This document shows positions 44,288-57,040 of a stretch of DNA of 64,000 bases, piece after piece. Under the pieces are notes generated by a model. That model was not told where the DNA came from, did not search any database, and saw nothing but the letters and a program-made list of their open reading frames with translations. This DNA is from Hypericum androsaemum. Lineage: Eukaryota; Streptophyta; Magnoliopsida; Malpighiales; Hypericaceae. The DNA lies in contig OZ023184.1 in NCBI GenBank assembly GCA_963995505.1, positions 20,954,228 through 21,018,227 on the forward strand. The letters run 5' to 3'. How positions within the stretch are numbered: the stretch's first letter is position 1; every line of letters begins with the position of its first letter. The position numbers were made by a program, and so were the translations under genes.

Positions 44288-45510
44288 CGCAAGTTCCTCG
44301 AGAGGACTTCTCTAGTTCATCCCTAATACTAATTCACGAGCTTTGAAATCTTCAAAAACTATCGGTAACCCAGAATCTGAGAGTACTTTTGAATGGATAG
44401 GGAGACTCCGGGAAATCGGAAATTGGAACTCGAGCAAGTGGACGATTAAAGGCAGAGCAGCCATTCAGTATTCAGGATATTCGGTATTTGTTGGTTGGCC
44501 CGTCAGATGTTTGGGTTTTCTTAGCCCAGACAATGCAGGCCAATTTTTTTTTTTTAAATTACTTTTTCAAGCTCTATCCAAATGTTACATGGAAGTAGAA
44601 AGAATTCATTTAAACACTCAAAATACTAACTCGTTGCACTTTAAAAAAAATTAATATCATATGATATTCACATTCATTATACCAACTATTTTAGGTGTGA
44701 TAAAGATGACGAAATTCTATCAACAAATATTAAATAATATTTTTAATGACTTAAATTCGAGACCGACTTATTCCACATTATATTACCATCTTCAGCGGGA
44801 CGCCCACTATTATATTCCAAATTGGTTCTGTAGTGTCTTCTCGTGCCATTGTTGAATTGTAAAGATTAAATTACAATACGACAAAAACTTGTTGAGTTGG
44901 CCCGCGCAGGGAGTGGAAGGTTAGGTAGCCAATTTGCATGATTGGGCTCGAGGAAGCACCCTAGAGACGCTGATTCAAACAATTCTCTGAAGCCGTTTTC
45001 TTTTTCCCCCTACAGGTTATGAAAAAAATAGGGTTAAATAACTATAGTTTATATCCTGAGTTTTCGGATTCAATGACGAATTTGGGTTGGCCTCGTAAAA
45101 TGTGTCACGTTGATACTTCGTGCTAATCAATGTTTTCAAAATCGTAATCCGATCGACGGTCCAACAACTTTAAATAAATACTGAAGAGTTACTTAGAAAC
45201 CAAAAAAGAAAAATTCTCTCAATACCACAACTTTGAATACAGTGACTTTATTTGAACAATATTTTCACTAATTGGCCTAAACACTTGTTATTGATTATAA
45301 TAATTTATTTATCAGTCGATCTAAATATTTTTCGAAGTATAAAGCTTATCCTACCACCATCGTATAATAGTGTATTGGCTGCTCCAAAGAGTTGTTTTAC
45401 ATAAATAAAGGTGCGAGGAAACATCGATTCCTACGTCGTAAAACGTTGTCGTGGCCTGTAACAAGCATATGTAAACTCCCGCCTTTTCCCCATCAAGAAT
45501 TGACTCTCCA
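44288..45510. other. PPR-I promoter block, duplicated spacer and translocator promoter
   Basis: The part from 44288 to about 44540 is the PPR upstream block. The part at 44540-45240 repeats the spacer seen at 20110-21180. The part at 45290-45510 is the translocator 5' region, also present at 35440-35754. It shows that the ancestral order PPR (minus) - spacer - translocator (plus) is preserved here. Confidence 0.55.
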
Positions 45511-48040
45511 ATGGCTTCCCTCTCAACCACCCTCCTCCACCTCTCCTCCCGGCCGCCGCCGACTACCCGCAGGTTGCTGTCCTCCATCTCCTCCGTCGGT
45601 CAACTCCCGGTCAAACCCCGCCCGCTCCCAGTTACTCGCTTGTCGCTTTCTCCGCGGCTGTTGTTATCCGCACGGGAATGTCAACGCCTTGGCTCTAACT
45701 CGACACGTGGCAGCTCCGTTGGAGTTCGCGCCGCTGATGAGTCTCCAGGGTTAGGATTCATGAACTATGCTCCTAGTTATATAAAGTTTCAACGTCGGGT
45801 CGGGTTTGGTTTAGTGATGACCAATTAACCTTTGTTTTCTCTCTTGTTCTTGTTGTTGTTGTTGGTTAGGCATGTGGAGCCCGCGAAGAGCTTCAGTGAG
45901 AGGTTCCCGGCTCTTGTTACCGGTTTCTTTTTCTTTACATGGTACGAGCTTTTTTCTTTGAAACGGTTAAATTTTATTAATAGTACTATTTGTCCGAAGA
46001 AGAGCTCGCGATCTTGCAGTCTTCGACCTCGAAAAATGAATGGATTAGTCACTTTAGTCATGGCTTCTTCAGCTTACTCAAGACTTAAATTGCAGTTGCA
46101 TTTACACTGAACCAGTTTTGTGTTGTGGGTTTGGTCGTCTTGTTGTTGATGATGCAGGTACTTTTTGAATGTGATATTCAACATACTCAACAAGAAGGTC
46201 TACAATTACTTCCCCTACCCGTAGTAAGTGGCCCTTTACTCGATCAAACACCGAAGATTCACATCAACTTCTCCGTAAACTCAAAGTGCTTATGATTGTC
46301 AGCTTTGTATCTGTGATACATCTCTTGGTTGGAGTGGCCTACTGCCTTGTTTCCTGGGGTGTCGGCCTACCAAAGCGCGCCGTAAGTTAACCAATCTCGG
46401 TACATATATGATGCATCTTTCCCTGTGATGATATTATCTTTTGTGTGTTTGTTTGCTCTCTGATTAGCCCATTGATAAGGAGCTTCTAGGACTATTGACC
46501 CCCATCGCGTTCTGTCACGCCCTCGGACATGTCATGTCCAATGTGTCCTTTGCTGCTGTTGCAGTGTCTTTCACACACACCATCAAAGGTAGGGACCCTG
46601 CTCGTTAGACTCTCCCAAGTGTTTCTTCGGTAGCTCCGTTCCTAATAGACGCTTTCTACAGCTCTGGAGCCGTTCTTCAGCGCAGCCGCTTCTCAGTTTG
46701 TGCTGGGGCATCAGATCCCATTGTCCCTGTGGTTGTCACTGGCTCCAGTTGTTATTGGTAAGCTGTGTATTCACTTGACTTTGTCCAATCAAACACGGGT
46801 TCTGAGATCGAATCTATCCTCGTCATTAAGGTGCTATTGGTCTGTTCCAGGTGTATCAATGGCATCCCTGACAGAGCTTTCTTTCAACTGGATCGGGTTC
46901 GTCAGTGCCATGATTTCGAATGTAGCCTTCACCTACAGAAGTATCTACTCAAAGAAAGCAATGGTAAGGTTTATTAACAAGCTAAAACACCACAGCTGTT
47001 CTTCGTTCTTTTCTTGTTCATGATAAATACTTAATTCGAGGCCAACATCCTCATTTTTCACAAGTTCTCTTTGATCTCTTACAGACTGGAATGGACAGCA
47101 CTAACGTGTACGCTTACATTTCAATAATCGCCCTCGCCTTCTGCATCCCGCCTGCAATATTGGTAAGAAGATAGTTGCAGTAATAATCGAGACCATCTTA
47201 AAGAGTATTGTTGACCCTCAAGTTACTATGTTTGAGATTTTAACTAGCTGCCTGTTCACGGTGTTCGTACAATTTCAGATTGAAGGGCCTAAGCTGATGG
47301 AATATGGATTCAGGGATGCAATTGCAAAAGTGGGACTGTTCAAGTTCTTGTCTGATCTGTTCCTGATTGGAATGTTTTATCATCTGTACAACCAGGTATT
47401 CCTTGCTTAGGAGTCTTGAATTGAAAGCAGATGGAGATGCAACCTCCATAAGGAAATCACAGAATTCCGTTAGCTTAGCTAGATATCTGCAACTCTTTCA
47501 TCTAATTCTCGGAGTTGCAGGTCGCGACGAACACATTGGAACGAGTTGCACCACTTACACATGCAGTTGGTAATGTGCTGAAGCGGGTTTTCGTCATCGG
47601 ATTCTCCATTGTGGTCTTTGGTAACTGCCCTTCATTCGTTCTTCCCGTCAATTGCTACTTATATTTGCAATGCCAGTTGATGTTCATAAACCTCTCCACG
47701 AGCACGATGTCTTTCAACCTGATTTATGACCCCTCTCCAACTTGGCAGGAAACACAATCTCCACGCAGACCGGGATCGGTACAGCCATTGCTATCGCTGG
47801 CGTAGCCATGTACTCGCTTATAAAGGCTAACATCGAAGAGCAGAAACGAGTAAGCCTCACAGACATACTAACTGGTGCTTTTAAGTCGCCTCCAAAACGT
47901 TTCTGCTCCAGAGTAAAGCTCTAAAGATACCTGATGAACAATGGAATGCATTTCAGGAGCAACCAACTTCTGATGACTCAGTTTGTACTAATAAGATCTT
48001 CTTCACGTTGCAGAAAGCTTCCGCGACTTCTGCAGCATGA
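45511..48040 (+). CDS. TPT: Chloroplast triose-phosphate/phosphate translocator, 12 exons
   Basis: Exchanges triose phosphate and 3-phosphoglycerate for phosphate across the inner envelope. Exons: 45511-45749, 45870-45941, 46158-46223, 46303-46381, 46468-46588, 46662-46757, 46851-46963, 47085-47162, 47279-47395, 47521-47620, 47749-47849 and 48014-48040, all with GT-AG borders and matching phases; 402 residues in total, the usual family length. A Ser/Arg-rich transit peptide of about 80 residues is followed by [17 protein letters not shown] and [91 protein letters not shown] and [14 protein letters not shown], all hallmarks of TPT rather than PPT or GPT. The last exon is uncertain: using the acceptor at 47957 or reading through exon 11 would give another tail. 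A dead exon-1 copy lies at 35755. Confidence 0.95.
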
Positions 48041-49539
48041 GGAAACGCTCAGCACTGCTCGTATCCACTGGCCACCTCAAGGGCCTGTATTTTTCGCGCG
48101 GCCAATAAGCAAAAACACTTTTTTTTTTCATAGATCACCTTTGTTGGACGTCACTTTCCCAACATACATAAAGGTTGGAATTGACATGATTGTGCTTAAC
48201 ACAAGCAACGAGTACAATAAATTGGCGAGGGAGGTCAGCGATTGTAAGAACTCAATGCAGCAGATGGGAACCAGCTGCTTGCGCAAACTGTGATACACGG
48301 AAGAATTCATCTACTTTATGAAATTCATTTGTCCTATTCTAGCTTGCTTTTGTGGCGCAAAGAGCCTTCGCAATCTCAATTGATAGTCAAGACGTTAAAT
48401 GTATAAATCCGAGACCTTCAATGACTTCAGCAAAATCAAAATTACATCATCATCATATGGGTGCATAGGTTTCAAAAAAAAAATACGGGTGCATAGGCTA
48501 ACACCTACGCTAGGATCACGACGGGACTGTTTCATCAACTGTTTTACACAGCACAAAGTTCAGCTACATTTCTCTGGGTTCCCATCTACCTTCAGATAAA
48601 CGACATCGAATTCGAATTGCCACATCTACCGTATTGTGACAATTTATTGTAACTAGCTAACAATCCATCATCCAGTTCTTTCATAAACTGCATTGTGCCT
48701 TTTTCTTTCGCTCCAAAGCAACCAACTGTGCATGATTGGAAATAGGCACGACTGCAACAGTTCCACATGCCAAAGAAGCATTTACAGCGGAAGCGGGTGT
48801 GGCGGAACTCACAAGGAATAAAGAGAATAGATCCCATGTCTGTCTCAAAGTCTCACGGGCGACAAAATCTTACTCATCAGAAACATGAGTGCCGAACTAC
48901 ATTTATTCATCGACATTCAAATGCCTTTGGAGACCTCTCTTTGCTATCCCCCCCATAGATTCTTTGGAAGTTAGGAAAGGAATTAGTTTAGGGCAAGGGA
49001 ACCGCTGAACATACAGTGGAAGCCTGCAATCCTAGGATCCCCTGCCGGAACTAGAACCCAACAAAAAACCAGTAATGTACAAACCAGAGTGATCGGATCG
49101 AGTAATTTGCAGGTTCCAGTTTTGAGATGGGTAATCCAATAATCACAAAAGATCTGCAAAAAAAGATCTGGCAAGATCAGTAACTGCAACAAGTAAAAAA
49201 TTTAGACACTTCAGGTGAAGCCAAACAAAAAAAGATCTTGCTGCTGCTGGACATATGAATGAAACAAGATGAGCAAAAGGAACAGGAAAGAAACAGGTTC
49301 ATTCAAGTGATGGAAGGACAGTACTCCAACGGTGAAAAAAAAGTTCCCTGAGACGGAGCAAGAGTTTACAAGAAATGACACAATATCAAGGATAGCCTTC
49401 ACCGGCAATAAAACATCTCAGTTACGGAGAAAAGTTATCTACTTAATATACGACTCTGAAACTAGGGAATCACCGAATGCAGATTGGGTAACAAGAAAAG
49501 GTCACACATCATCACCTCAACTGGTCACATATCTTCACA
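48041..49539. other. Convergent intergenic region with one exon-like frame
   Basis: Holds the 3' ends of the translocator (+) and the At1g26460-like gene (-). On the minus strand about 48681-48830 is open and reads like a protein end (ACGTVAVVPISNHAQLVALE, then basic residues and a stop at 48681-48683). It could be the last exon of an unidentified gene or part of a long 3' UTR. Nothing else recognised. Confidence 0.35.
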
Positions 49540-52392
49540 TCAATTATAACCGGTGCTGTAATCAAGAGTGAACAGCAAATCCCTCGATGTCTCAGTGCCC
49601 ATTTGGATATTGAAGCGTTTTGCCAATGATTCCACCAAGGCATCACTTTCATAGTCCATCTCCCGAATACAGCGCCTTCGGACCTTCTTCAGTGTCTCTC
49701 TTGATGGAACAAATCCAGCCGATACCTGTAGAGCGGACAAAAGACATACTCAAGAGTTGCCATTTTAGAGGCACATAAACACAAACTGAAAGATAAAAAT
49801 ATATCAGCAAACACAGACAAAGAAAAGTAAGTCTTTACCATTTGGTCAATCACTTGAAGGGCAGATTTTGCATCTCTTACAACTAGATGTGCATCGACAA
49901 GCAGAGAGTAAGACTTTGCATTGGGCTTGATCCCCAAGTCAACCATGTGGTTAAATACCTTATCAGCTTCAGAGATCTGATATAGAAAATTAAAAGTGTT
50001 AGAAGCGTAGTCATATACCAAACATTAGCATGATGCATAGCACACTGAGAGAGAGAGAGCATTACCCCCTTCAGCTTTCCATACGCATGCATCAAACAGT
50101 TGTAAGAATGGACATCAGGGATCAACCCAAAAGAACTAATAGCCTGGAAAGTTTCATAGGCCCGGACAAGGTCCCATATATTTGCACATCCTAAAATTAC
50201 ACAGTTGAGAGCAGCAACCGACTTGTAAGGGCGTTCTGCAATACTCAACTTTTCAAGTTGCAGGTACACCTGAGGACGATTGAACAGATACAATTACAAA
50301 CCGGTTCCACAAGTCATAGCCGGAGGGATTAAATCACACTTCTAAAACTAAGTCAAGAGCACTGGAATTTTTCCCTATATGGCAGAGCACATTAACTGTT
50401 TGGAGGACAAGGTACTGTCCTAGGCACCGACAGATAAAGACAAATGTTGGGTTAATGCGAGGAAAACAGATAGAAAACATAGTTACATAGAAACTCAAAG
50501 ATGGAGTGAAACTTTTAGTTGCTATGAATTGCACTAAATCAGTTGTGTTCTTTTTTCTTTGGAACAACTAGTAACTCAGTATGACAGCTGAAGGTTGCAA
50601 GTTATGGATTCAACTATCAGAATTAGCAGAGGTATCATCTGGGTGATTATGCTCTTTGCACATAAGTGAGTATCAAAGTTAATTTTCAATAGAATATCGC
50701 TTATAGTGCTCTATATTAATCATTTTCCAAGTACTGAACTAATTTCAGAATGCTATAAGGTTTGGCTTCTCCATGGAAAAATAAAGGCAAATAACCACAA
50801 CATGATAGGAGCAGATATTAAGACCACAAAGCCTAGTAAATAGTACCAGGTCCAAAGTCTCAAATCCCTTGCTTGAGCATGCCACTGCCAATGGATACAG
50901 AGAAGTAAATGGGGAGAACATTTCTTTAAGACTTTCTTCACTATGACCTTCACAAGCAGACTCAAATTCCCGCAATGCAGCAACAGCCTTTTCCAAATTT
51001 CCAAATGTTGCATGGGTATTTATCCTAGCAATGAAGCACTGTGGGCTTGGATTCCTGAGGCGTAATGATCGGCGAAGAACACTCCATGAAGCATCAACAA
51101 GATTAGAAGTATAGGTCCTTGCTGCAGTTCTTAGTGCTGAAACGACCAAGCGTTCGTCTACAGCAAGTTGCATGACCGGTCTTGCAGCCTCACCCTTAGC
51201 AATCCATCGGGCTAGAAATTCCAAGGCATGGAACGCTAACTTGCTGTTATCCTCTCGAGTTGCAGCATCCAAGATATAGTTGCACAGGTTCCAACTAGGA
51301 CTGAGAGCTTTGTTCTGGTCCATGGTCTACTAGCACCAGATGAAATGAAGTCACATTGCAGCATTATTTACGATGCCAATGGCAATGTAATAGAAATTAC
51401 TAATCAGCTAAAGCAGTCAAGTACCTTGCACTTCTCGATGATTGCCACAAATTTATCGAGCTTACGCTCATTCAGACAAGCTCTCGCGCACTCAGTAAAC
51501 ACCTTAATCGACAAGCTACATCCGCTCTTCAAAGCCTTGTCAACGCACTCCAAAGCAGCAACAGTTTGTTTTTGCTGGAAAAGCATAGTGATTACCATCT
51601 CATAAGACTCATCATCAGCCCGAGCTCCCGCCCCAGCCGCCTCCATCCTAAAACAACCAAAGAACTAAGCACTCGCAATTAGCAATCAGCAATCAACGAT
51701 AAAGCATCAAACACCCTACTCGAAGTTCCTAAATTCCATCAACGAAACAACACCTTTTAACTCAACCAAGCATGAACTAACCGCTCGAGCAGCTTCAACG
51801 CGGCCTCCACCTCATTAGCCATCTGCATAGCCTTGAGAACAAGATTATACGACGTGGTGTTGGGGGCAATCACGAAGTCCTCCATCTTCGCCACGAGGTC
51901 GAGCAGGTCCCCCGCCGAGGCCCCCACCATGAGGTTCGCCCTAATGTAGTAATTGTACAGGTCAACAGTTGGCCTATTCGGCTTCCCGTTCCGGTCCAGC
52001 GACCTGATCCACATCTCGAAGTACTGCTTCATCTCCACCCACCGCAGCGAAGTCATCCACCCAGCGAAGAGGTTAAGCAGACCGGCGGCGTCCAGCGCCT
52101 GCGTTCCCGTCGGCACCGGGCGGCCCGCCGACGGGAATCCGATCGCGGGGACGACGGCGGAGGTGGACGCCGGCAGGTAAGGGAGCGGGGACCGCCAGTT
52201 CTCGCTGTAGATCGGGCTACCGGTCGCCGGCTTGGGAGGGAGATCGGTCAAGGTGGTGCCCGGGGCCGGGTCGTGGGGGTCGGCAAGCTGGGGCTCCTGG
52301 GAGAGGGAGGGGAAGGTGGAGATAGGTTTGATTTGGGTTAGGGTTTTGATTAGGGTTTTGGTCCGGTTCAGGATCCAGATTTGGGTTGCCAT
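49540..52392 (-). CDS. Mitochondrial PPR-like protein, At1g26460 type, six exons
   Basis: Exons (gene order): 51782-52392, 51425-51647, 50847-51326, 50066-50269, 49839-49976 and 49540-49725, with GT-AG borders and consistent phases; 613 residues. The N-terminus MATQIWILNRTKTLIKTLTQ is an amphipathic, acid-free mitochondrial presequence. Conserved stretches include NPATGSP-like ATGSPIYSENWRSPLPY, DLYNYYIRANLMVGASAGD, NTTSYNLVLKAM, MFSPFTSLYPLAVACSSKGF, KSVAALNCVILGCAN, SYSLLVDAHL and SRETLKKVRRRCIREMD. They agree in order with the Arabidopsis protein as I remember it (about 630 residues). The PPR motifs are few and degenerate, unlike the cluster genes. It is convergent with the translocator and single-copy here. 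The molecular role of this protein is not established to my knowledge. Confidence 0.92.
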
Positions 52393-52638
52393 TTTCGCGG
52401 GTGAGATGGAGAGTGAAAGTGAAGTGGGTATTGTTAGGGTTTCGGGTGGGGGTTAGTGGCGGTGGCTAAGATTGGCTTAGCTTTCCATTGTCGGAGTGGC
52501 GTTTTGGAAATTATTTTCAATTTTGGGGGTGGTTTTAGAAGGGTGGTGGCTTTCTGATGGGCTTTATGGGTCCAACCTTTAACTGGGAGCCCAACTACGG
52601 TCTTGGATTGGATAGTCCGTGAGGTATTTATACTGTGT
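52393..52638 (-). promoter_or_regulatory. Upstream region of the At1g26460-like gene
   Basis: Short leader and proximal promoter. The site II-like word TGGGCT is at 52558-52563. The region ends at a transposon. Confidence 0.35.
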
Positions 52639-52647
52639 TAAAATTTG

Positions 52648-53212
52648 GGGAAAAGTTCACCTTTTTTTAATGGATAGGAAAAGTTCACTTGAGTATCTAG
52701 TAATTTGGACTTTTTGACTTCGCTGATATGTGGTTTAAAATGTATTAAACTAGTGTTTGAGGTTTGACGGTTTGACACTTTATTGACTTCGACAGCTCCT
52801 CTCATGTTGTCCAGCCATCTAGCCCGTCATGTCTACCTGGGTTGTCATGTGGAATGACACATTCGTCCACGTGGTTGTTGACGTGACATTTTGAATTTTT
52901 AACTATGTATTAAATCAAAAAGATCATGGGAGGGCTAGGTGCTAAAATGAAAATTAAATTTTTAACTATGTCATAAATTCACTCAACTAAATCAAAATGT
53001 CACGTCAACAACCACGTGTATGAAGGTGTCGGTCAAACGTGAGGAACCAGGTTGACATGGCAAGCTAGGTGGTTGGGCTGCATGGGAGGGATTTTTCGTG
53101 TCACTAAAGTGTCAAAATGTCAAATTTTATGCACTGGTTTGATGCGTTTTAAACTACATACAACTTAAGTGAGAAAGGCACAAATCACATGACATTAGAG
53201 TGAACTTTTTCC
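52648..53212. mobile_element. MULE-like foldback element
   Basis: 565 bp; inverted ends GGGAAAAGTTCAC and complement, arm similarity over about 230 bp, including 'gtggtttaaaatgtattaaac' and 'gttgttgacgtgacattttga' pairs. Flanks taaaatttg (52639-52647) and taaattttg (53213-53221) form a 9-bp duplication with one mismatch. The two arms nearly meet, leaving a short loop. No coding capacity. Confidence 0.75.
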
Positions 53213-54897
53213 TAAATTTTGATATGAAAATTTGTATCGCACATTTATGATTATAACAATATTGATTCTGGATCAGTCAATTTAATAAGTACGACTATTT
53301 CATTTTGAAATTGTCCGTCCCACAACCATCTCCAAGTATATGTTTCAACATAAGTTAGGGATTAAATGTAGACTTTCACAGATATCAAATGATTTGTTTA
53401 TCTACCTTTATAGTTGGAGACTCAGTTTGCTTCTCCCTTAAGAGTGCCAGGTTTGGTTGATCATCATCGTCTCGAAGCAGCTACGGTACATTACAGAATA
53501 TAAATGATTGGGTGAACCCGAATCACTAACTTATACTAATCACCGGATACTATCAACCAAAAAAGTCGGCGCTTCCTGCGGGCACCTCTAACATCAGAAG
53601 ATGATCCAAACGTGCGATGTTCCCTTTACAAAAAAGGAGGGACGTAAAGACGAGCATCTCTCGGTGGTTTCATTTATTCTGTATTTTAGGGAATTTTCCA
53701 GACCCCAATCATGCACTTTATAGACCCGCCGATATAAAGTTGTGATAAAGTAAGCCACCGAATTTCAATGGTTCCAATTATTTTCCTTCCTCCCTTTCAA
53801 TCAAAAAGCTTGATTGCTTGTTACGGGAACGGAGTTTTTTATTATTATAAACTGTTATGGGAATGGAGTGCTTATAAACTGTTATGCCGTACTTAGAAGG
53901 CCGCGGCTCTTTTGAAGTTTCCGTTGCGGAAACTTAAAATCAAGTTCCCGGCGCGTCTTCCTACGGCATGCTCCCTTGGCTCTTTTATGGCTGGTTTGGA
54001 GGCACATGACGATGTGTTCAAAGCAGAGCTTACGGCAGAAGCATGGCGTTTTGCTATTATCTTTGGTACCTCGTGGGAGGAGGACTCTTCTCGTATCCTC
54101 CAAGAGATTAAACGAGCAGCTCGTGGTCCGGAACTTTTTTGGTCTTTCGACCCCCGTATGCTCGTTGTGATGTTTGTTTTGGTGTAATTGAGGGGTTTTC
54201 TCTTCATGTCCTTAGGACTTTTGATATATATAGGAGTTTGTACTCAGATAGCGCACATCAGCTTTATTCTGATGTTTGTTATCTAGTACGCAAGGTATAC
54301 TGCTACTGGTGCTTATGGTGTACTCTTCTTGGTGGTTAACTTTGAAAAATATACATTTTTATTTATCAAAAAAGAAAGAAAGTGTGGTATGTATTGTTTG
54401 TGGCGGCGATACGAGATATTACAATTTATAAGAATCTAGTAGTTTGTAGGAACAAAATATGATCGTTAGAGTTTCTTGCATTTCATCTTGCTCAAAAAAT
54501 GACTCTTTTGATGGAACATTACTAGGAGTTTTTATAGTAAAAAGAATGGCTCCTTAGGGATTTTTATAGTCGAGATCTCGTTCTTTACATACAATAAGTC
54601 AAGAAATGAGAAGGGGTAAGTATGACCAAGTGGGTGCTTTTTCATTAGGTGATCTTATTACATTCCTTAGGCAACTAGTTTTTGTTATTAGGAGTAAACT
54701 CCTGGTCTATTGCCCTGGGATGTAATCCCAATCTCATGACATATATCGATCTACCAATAAAAGTGTTACGGGAACAATTTTGATTGTGTATTTATTATCA
54801 TGCATACGAAATCAAAATTTGCTATTTGGAAGATGACTTTTCGATAATATATACTTTTTATGGAATATTTAAGTTTTGTATCGTTATTTTGTTGAAG
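53213..54897. other. Intergenic, one unidentified open frame
   Basis: A plus-strand frame at 53912-54187 (91 codons) includes ELTAEAWRFAIIFGTSWEED and is followed by a long non-coding tail ending in an A/T tract with 'atcaaaaaagaaag' near 54370. This layout is reminiscent of the 3' end of a LINE, but no reverse transcriptase is present and I cannot confirm it. The rest is AT-rich. Confidence 0.3.
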
Positions 54898-55922
54898 TGT
54901 GAAAATTTCACGTCCATAGACAAGTAGCTTAGCTCGAGGTCCACATCCGTCGATGAAAGGCTTAGCTCGAGGTCCACCTCTATAGAGGAAAGGCTTAGCT
55001 CAAGGTGCTTGTGTTTGGACAAGTCTACTTGGTCTTTTAGTAAGGCAAATTCCAAGGTAAATGTACTTGAGCATTTTCACAAACATATTGTGGGCACCAA
55101 GGCAAAGTTGGAAGGGCTCATCATGATAGACATCCACACTCGTTCTTGGTGATTCGGCCTTAACTTTGGACCCTGACCTCAGAATGAGGTTATTCTCATG
55201 GCCGTGGATAGTTAAGACTCATATCTCCAACTTTGTGTTTATGAGGCGTTGCCTAATTCGGCTTGGGAGATGGACAAAAGAATGCTTCAAATTTTGGTGC
55301 TCGTTTCCTTGTTAAGGGTCACCAAGTTTTTGTAAATCAACGATCGATTTTGACTCCGACTTCGGATTGAGTTGATTCATTCGGCCATGTAAATCTAAGA
55401 CAACTTTGTAGTTTATGTCGTCTTCGAATTCAGAGGAAAAGGGTGTCAAAAGATCGTTTGAACATGACGCCGAACCTAGGCACCCTCGCATGGACGCCTC
55501 AAGTCGGTGCCCAACACAGACTCTAGAGGCTAGATAAGCGTTGGAGATTGATGGACTTCCGGGAGTAGATAGGACTTAGACTTCGATAAAGATTGAAGCA
55601 GAGATAAAGATAAACTTTGGGTTATTGAGTCCGACTAAAAAAGGTCTAAGATAGGAGGCCGGGGTAATATCTCTTTTTCGATATAAGGAGAGCTTGTGCA
55701 TAGACATAAACACCACAAAATACATGCACACAAAACCCCTAGCATATGCTTTTTAACGTTTTTTGCCTTCTCCCATCTCAACACTTTTTTTTGCTACCCA
55801 ATCTCTTGTCTTTTTTCCCTCGCTCTATTTGATCGACGTTAGGACGAGTACTTCAGATCTGTGTTAGATCCTTATGTTTCCGCAATATATTTAAAACGAT
55901 TCGTGTACTTTACACTTTTCAC
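54898..55922 (+). mobile_element. Probable solo LTR or LTR fragment
   Basis: Bounded by TGTGAAAA and TTTTCACA, 1025 bp, with a TATA-like gatataagga near 55681 and a T-rich, then short-leader-like, 3' portion, as expected for a plus-orientation LTR. The 5-bp flanks (tgaag, attct) do not match, so it may be recombined or misbounded. At 54915-55015 a unit 'ggcttagctcgaggtccac' is repeated three times. Confidence 0.45.
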
Positions 55923-57031
55923 AATTCTCAATGGTTTGCTGAAATTAAAAGATGGATAACAGGAAAGCAGTTATCCCAAATTTTTTTTCCCAAATTGGGA
56001 GGAAACTGTTGGGTCATATACTTTCAAAAAAACTGGGAGGAAGCTGTTGGGTCATATACTTTCGTTCAAGGAAAATGGTCACATGAAGAATATAAATGGT
56101 TGTTCTAAATCATTTTACTACTCTCCTAAAATTTAATAGAAAATAAATTATTTGTAATATTATCTTTCAATATCACCGTAAAAGTATTCGAAGATTACAT
56201 GCCAAAAAACCATACAAAATGTTTTTGGGTATGTAGTAGTGCCTGGGAGCGCGTCTTCTTGAACGCAATTGCGTGTATAGGAGCAAAAACACAAAACCTG
56301 GCTGGCAGGATTATTAAATTCAGTGTTCGTATACTCGACATGGGAACCACTGTAGTCTATTTTACCGTTGCCTATAGAACGCCTGCTAATTACGTGCAAT
56401 TAGATCGATGCCAAGTGAATCCAAACGGTCGAGAAAATTGTAAACAATTTAAAGAGTTGGTTCAAGAAAAAAAAATTAGATTCACACGGATTCAAATTTT
56501 ACTAACGTAAAAGATATAACCAGAATAATAACAGTGCTCGATCACAACTAAACGCTGGAATCTCGACTTGTTTGGATGTGTGGTTTTTTTGGTTTGTATG
56601 AGATTTATCGATTTGGAGATAAAAGATTTTTTTTGTCAAGTGAATTTAGTACTTTCTGAATTAGGAATATTTCAGTGGCACGTCGTAAAAACAGTTACCA
56701 ACTTTAAGGTTACAGACTAATCATTATTATTCTAAAAATATTAGAAAATAACAAACTGTCTTAATTAATTTATTTGTTCAATGATCTTGCCTGTTTTTGT
56801 TTTTTAAGAGTAATAGTGGTAGCCGATGCTCACAAATCAAAGCAAGCAAAAGGAGAAGTTAAATAAAGCGCATAAACCAAATGGGTCCAGTCCAGACCCA
56901 AAAAACATCAAACCAAAAGGGACAACAACTAAACACCGATAGGACTAGACTAGTCATGACTCGCGCGGGAGTTAGCCTCCTGCAGTGTAATCGTAGGATC
57001 AATGATCTAGATGATACAAGATTTTATATAG
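55923..57031. other. AT-rich intergenic DNA
   Basis: A 45-bp direct repeat ('ctgttgggtcatata' at about 56008 and 56045) is visible. The frame at 56199-56510 (103 codons) has no recognisable domain. No gene supported. Confidence 0.35.
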
Positions 57032-57040
57032 AAGTATCAA

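Noticed and set aside
54898..55922. Confident solo LTR call
   Set aside because: The inverted ends and TATA-like site are present, but the 5-bp flanks do not match, so it is listed only as probable.
56199..56510. 103-codon + strand frame
   Set aside because: No domain; AT-rich repeat-like context; no splice or promoter signals.
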